Part shown: positions 61,046 to 64,000 of the stretch, piece by piece | How positions within the stretch are numbered: the first letter of the stretch is position 1 | Layout of the letters: the number at the start of each line of letters is the position of its first letter | DNA from: Acidobacteriota bacterium | GTDB taxonomy: Bacteria > Acidobacteriota > Terriglobia > Terriglobales > Acidobacteriaceae | Direction of reading: 5' to 3' | Assembly: GCA_013289795.1 (NCBI GenBank) | Contig: JABCZH010000002.1 | Span: 418,924 to 482,923, forward strand | Length of the DNA stretch: 64,000 bases | The notes under the pieces: model-generated | Told to the model about the DNA's origin: nothing | The model's input: only the letters and a program-made list of their open reading frames with translations | Databases searched by the model: none | Program-made: the position numbers and the translations under genes

Positions 61046-61129
61046 TTGCTGGATCTGCGGTCATCAGCGAAAATCAGCGGCTAAACCTTGCTAGATCTGC
61101 GTTCCTCAGTGAAAATCTGCGGCTAAACC
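61046..61129. repeat. 42-base tandem repeat, 'AAATCTGCGG' family
   Basis: Two adjacent 42-base copies (61046-61087 and 61088-61129) differ at five positions. The words (TTGCTAGATCTGCG, CTCAGTGAAAATCTGCGG) are the same as at 35561-35595. It lies in the 282-base gap between rlpA and the HIT gene, in which nothing else was found. Confidence 0.75.
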
Positions 61130-61254
61130 CAAGACGGTGTTATGCTGTCTGCGTTTAGTTTTTACCGCAAGTAGTCGGGTATTGCGGTCAGCATCCTCCC
61201 CCGGGTTGTCGGGCCCGAAATTAGCAAGGCCCAAATTCAGATCACGGACGTGCC

Positions 61255-61596
61255 ATGAACGATTGTCTGTTCTGCCGCATCATCAGCGGCGAAATCCCCT
61301 CGAAGAAAGTCTACGAAGACGAGCACACATACGCGTTTGAAGACATCAACCCGCAGGCCCCCACGCATGTGCTGGTAGTTCCCAAGAAGCACATCCGCGG
61401 ATTGAAGGAAGCCCGTGGTGAGGACAGCGAACTCATCGGCCTCTGCCATCTCGCCGCCGCCAACATTGCCCGCCAGCGCAGCATCGAGGACGGCTACCGC
61501 ACCGTGCTCAACGTCGGTCCGCGAGCCGGTCAGTCAGTCTTCCACTTGCACGTGCATTTGATCGGAGGCCGGGGCCTGCAATGGCCTCCGGGATAG
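61255..61596 (+). CDS. HIT-family (Hint-like) nucleotide hydrolase
   Basis: 113 residues with DCLFCRIISGEIPSKKVYED and the HIT triad HLHVHLIGGRGLQWPPG. Hint proteins hydrolyse AMP-lysine or similar adenylates. It is monocistronic and convergent with the pseudo-receiver gene. Confidence 0.93.
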   Translation: MNDCLFCRIISGEIPSKKVYEDEHTYAFEDINPQAPTHVLVVPKKHIRGLKEARGEDSELIGLCHLAAANIARQRSIEDGYRTVLNVGPRAGQSVFHLHVHLIGGRGLQWPPG

Positions 61597-61627
61597 GCGA
61601 GAACTCAAGAGCGTTAACGCCCTGCGC

Positions 61628-62278
61628 CTAGCTTCCCGTCGCTTCCCCCTCGGGAGCGCCATGACGCCGTAACAGTTGCGGCAAGTTCTGCGAGAACGCC
61701 GAGCGCGGCAGCACCATGTCGCAGCCGACTTCGTGTGCCTTCTGCTTCAAATCGCCCTGCACGTGCGAAAGAAACCCAATAATCGAAGTTCCCTTCTTGA
61801 GCTTGGCTTTGAGTTTAGGGATCAGAATTAAGGGCTTCGCGCTGACGCTGTTCAGGTCGAAGATGATCAGCGAAGGTTTCTCTTCCCCATTCTGCTTCAT
61901 CTTCTCTGCCAGTTCCTTGTCCGTCTTCACGAATTCCATTTTGACGTTGAGCTTGCGCGCCGTCTCCTGGATTTTTGCCTGAAAGAACAAGTCGTCAACG
62001 AAGGCAAAAATGCGCGACGTGGCGTCTTCACTCGGAGGCAGCGGCTCGGGTTCTACCGGCGCATACGACGGCCCAAAGCCAGGACGTCCACGGCCTCTGG
62101 GCCCCTTGTCGCCACCCATCCCGCCGCTTCTGTAGTTGTGGTCCATCGGAGCGGTGTAGATGCCGCTGTGTTGCCGGTCGCGACTGCCAATCGGCCCACT
62201 TTGATTCGAGGGGCGCCGCCCGCGCCGCCGTCTGCCTCTCCCTCCGCCGCGGGAGGGACCTCCAGGTCCAACATTCAT
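61628..62278 (-). CDS. RG-rich protein with pseudo-receiver domain
   Basis: From ATG 62278 it has 216 residues. The N-terminal 100 residues are rich in Gly, Arg and Pro (PSRGGGRGRRRRGRRPSN) and disordered, RNA-binding in style. The C-terminal 110 residues look like a receiver domain (IFAFVDDLFFQAKIQ, LIIFDLNSVSAKPL) but the last key Lys is Arg (VLPRSAF), so it may not be phosphorylated. In other Acidobacteria similar proteins are hypothetical; function unknown. Confidence 0.65.
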   Translation of the reverse strand: MNVGPGGPSRGGGRGRRRRGRRPSNQSGPIGSRDRQHSGIYTAPMDHNYRSGGMGGDKGPRGRGRPGFGPSYAPVEPEPLPPSEDATSRIFAFVDDLFFQAKIQETARKLNVKMEFVKTDKELAEKMKQNGEEKPSLIIFDLNSVSAKPLILIPKLKAKLKKGTSIIGFLSHVQGDLKQKAHEVGCDMVLPRSAFSQNLPQLLRRHGAPEGEATGS

Positions 62279-62873
62279 AATCGTTTCTCTTTGTTTTGTG
62301 CTGCCTCTGTCCTGGCTGTCAGACTCGATTGCAGCGTATTCGTTTGCACGTCCGGGGTAGTATTTGGCCTCGTGCGCTTGTGCACGGGACGCATTTAGAA
62401 ACCGGCTGCTGCCCACTTCTCAGGTGAATGATCTTTGTCCGTTTCAGGCGCCTCGAGCTAAGCGGCGCGGGAGGCTCGCTAGGAAGCGCAGCCACTAGGG
62501 AACACCTAAATGGTATCCTCCACACCCGATTTCGCGCAAGGGCCAAACTGACAATCTTTTGCACAGAAGTAACGGCAGGCAGGTTGCCCCACCCACCGCG
62601 GGGTTCGATGAGTAGGCCTAGACTTGCCACGACCCGTTCTGGGCTTACTTTCGTTGTTGACACGCTCAGGGGCGAGGGCCACACTGGCTGCGACAGACCG
62701 GCTAAGGCATTCGCTTCGTCCCACAGTGCTGGTCGATCTTCCAATTCTCTCCACTCATAGACGACGTTCTTAGCCGGTTGTCTCTGGATCGCCCAGGGGA
62801 GAGTACCTGCAAGACGTAGCCGGCGGCATCCGCCTGCACTGAGGCAGGCGGAGAAGGAGACGAGGGCACATCG
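62279..62873. other. 595-base intergenic region without a supported gene
   Basis: No frame here has coding-like codon use or a ribosome-binding site; several open frames exist on both strands by chance. A perfect 9-bp hairpin (62829-62837 with 62844-62852, CCGCCTGC / GCAGGCGG) stands 21 bases before the next ATG. The region must contain the promoters of both divergent neighbours, but I see no convincing one. Confidence 0.5.
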
Positions 62874-64000
62874 ATGTTACGCATAGGGGCCACCGCGATC
62901 CTTTTCTTCTCGGCGGCTTCGTTGCTGCTCGGATATGCCAGCGCGCAGACACGCAGCACTGTCCGTCTCGATCCGATCTCCTGCTCGCCCGCGCCTTGCG
63001 TACTGCCGCCAACGCAAGCTTCTGAAGGGGGCGCTGAGGTGATCGACGCGCCCATCGCCGCTGATCCGCTAAATTCGAACCACTTGTTGCTCGGCAGCGT
63101 GGATTTTAATTGTTCCTACTCCGGGTTCCACGTTTCCCAAGACGGAGGTTCAACATGGAGCGTCCATTGCATGCCCGGGATCAACACTCGCGAACGCCTA
63201 TACATACCCGGAGGCGAGCCCATGGTTGGCTACGATTTGAACGGTGTCGCCTATATCGCAGACGGGTACGGCGACAGCGAGGGCTTGGGTTACGGCCTGA
63301 TCGCGCTTCAGAAATCCAGCGACGGGGTTAATTGGAGCCCTCCAAGGATAGCTTTAGGTAGCCCCAACATGTACCGCCAACCCCTTTATGCCTCGCTGGC
63401 AGTCGATAGGAGTGCGCAGAGCCCGTATGCTAACAACCTGTATGTTTCAGCCGTGGTTCTCAACGAACCACTCCAAAACAAGAACCAAGTGGTAGTTTCC
63501 CACTCCACTGATCGTGGGACGAACTGGAAAGCCGTGGCTGTGGCACCAACACAGACCTCGCCCGCCGAAGATACCTTCACGGCCCTCACCATCGGCAAGG
63601 ATGGAACCGTGTACCTCACTTGGCTATATTGCCCTGGTAGCGGGTTGGACGCGGGCTGCAACAATAGCCGAGCCTATATGGTGTTCTCGAAATCAACCGA
63701 TGGCGGCAATACGTGGTCCACCCCGAACTTAATGACGATAGTGACGATGCCTTTTGAGTGGACCTTGCCGAATACCACGGTTTCAGTTGACAACTATCCT
63801 GCGATCGGGGTGGACAACAGCGACGGACCGTACGCGGGGAGTCTGTACGTGGTGATGTATAACTGGACGGGCACATACCTGCGAGTGCAGGTCATCCATT
63901 CCACCGATGGGGGCAGCACTTGGTCCAAGCCCGTGCCGGTAGCCCCGGCGAGTGCCAATCACGACCAGTTCTTCCCTTGGCTGTCTGTTAGTCCGATGGG
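62874..64000 (+). CDS. Exported Asp-box (BNR/sialidase-like) protein, 5' part
   Basis: ATG 62874 opens a frame with no stop to the window end, 375 codons. The signal peptide (FSAASLLLGYASAQT) is followed by several Asp-box blades: SQDGGSTWS, SSDGVNWS, STDRGTNWK, STDGGNTWS, STDGGSTWS. These form a beta-propeller as in sialidases and other exo-glycosidases, but catalytic residues are not identified. The Cys-rich start (CSPAPC) may be disulfide bonded. It may be a secreted glycan-binding or hydrolytic protein; the 3' end is outside. Confidence 0.8.
   Translation, partial: MLRIGATAILFFSAASLLLGYASAQTRSTVRLDPISCSPAPCVLPPTQASEGGAEVIDAPIAADPLNSNHLLLGSVDFNCSYSGFHVSQDGGSTWSVHCMPGINTRERLYIPGGEPMVGYDLNGVAYIADGYGDSEGLGYGLIALQKSSDGVNWSPPRIALGSPNMYRQPLYASLAVDRSAQSPYANNLYVSAVVLNEPLQNKNQVVVSHSTDRGTNWKAVAVAPTQTSPAEDTFTALTIGKDGTVYLTWLYCPGSGLDAGCNNSRAYMVFSKSTDGGNTWSTPNLMTIVTMPFEWTLPNTTVSVDNYPAIGVDNSDGPYAGSLYVVMYNWTGTYLRVQVIHSTDGGSTWSKPVPVAPASANHDQFFPWLSVSPM

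Noticed and set aside
61046..61129. Possible CRISPR remnant
   Set aside because: Two adjacent 42-base copies without spacers; no cas genes; a word-repeat family explains it.

Overview
The window looks like chromosomal DNA of an Acidobacteriota bacterium (Terriglobia/Koribacter-like), from my own pattern recognition rather than a database search. Supporting signs are GC-rich coding sequence, a VWA protein of the type common in Acidobacteria (36853-37887), several families of interspersed short word-repeats, and a Gram-negative envelope gene set (porin ending in Phe, Lgt, RlpA, FtsL/FtsI). No insertion sequence, prophage or CRISPR array was seen.

Layout. 1-10.6 kb holds housekeeping and stress genes: the 3' end of a PLP aminotransferase, a CPBP protease and an epimerase in one unit, a sigma/anti-sigma pair, a DUF885 peptidase, thioredoxin, LexA, a frameshifted secreted protein, MsrB and a bactofilin. 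10.7-12.7 kb is an ABC-F ATPase. 12.8-25.9 kb is a division/cell-wall (dcw) cluster read leftward: mraZ, rsmH, a 53-aa ORF, ftsL, ftsI, murE, murF, mraY, murD, ftsW, murG. It has a strong promoter, three MraZ-type boxes upstream, and a rightward HExxH gene lodged between murD and ftsW. 26.4-27.5 kb carries pqqA (25 codons) and pqqB without pqqCDE. 27.6-32.8 kb is a two-component system followed by a porin and a cupredoxin-domain protein. 33-41.5 kb has HbpS-like and homocysteine methyltransferase genes, rluD, lgt, a VWA protein, zapA and its coiled-coil neighbour, a beta-propeller, a divergent HhH-GPD protein, a cupin and a Flp pilin. 41.8-50 kb has a cold-shock gene, a lipase, an M13 peptidase, an MBL-rhodanese protein, OsmC and two tRNA-Leu genes. 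50.1-56.4 kb is trpCFBA-aroQ-tyrA followed by the two subunits of a 3-oxoacid CoA-transferase. 56.4-64 kb has an M28 peptidase, a redoxin, mutY, rlpA, a HIT protein, a pseudo-receiver protein and the 5' part of an Asp-box (BNR) secreted protein.

The most unusual signal is a set of about nine different short-word repeat families, many arranged as long imperfect inverted repeats. They cluster at the 3' ends of genes, and in several cases the stop codon itself lies inside the element (murG, lexA, scoA, trpC). One copy sits in frame inside rsmH and encodes about 38 residues. Another supplies both the stop of scoA and the start of scoB. Other points worth following are the MraZ operator overlapping the dcw start site, a Pho-box-like direct repeat before the two-component genes, a possible structured RNA at about 5.6 kb, a likely leaderless lexA mRNA, and Asp replacing Asn in the SxN motif of the division transpeptidase.
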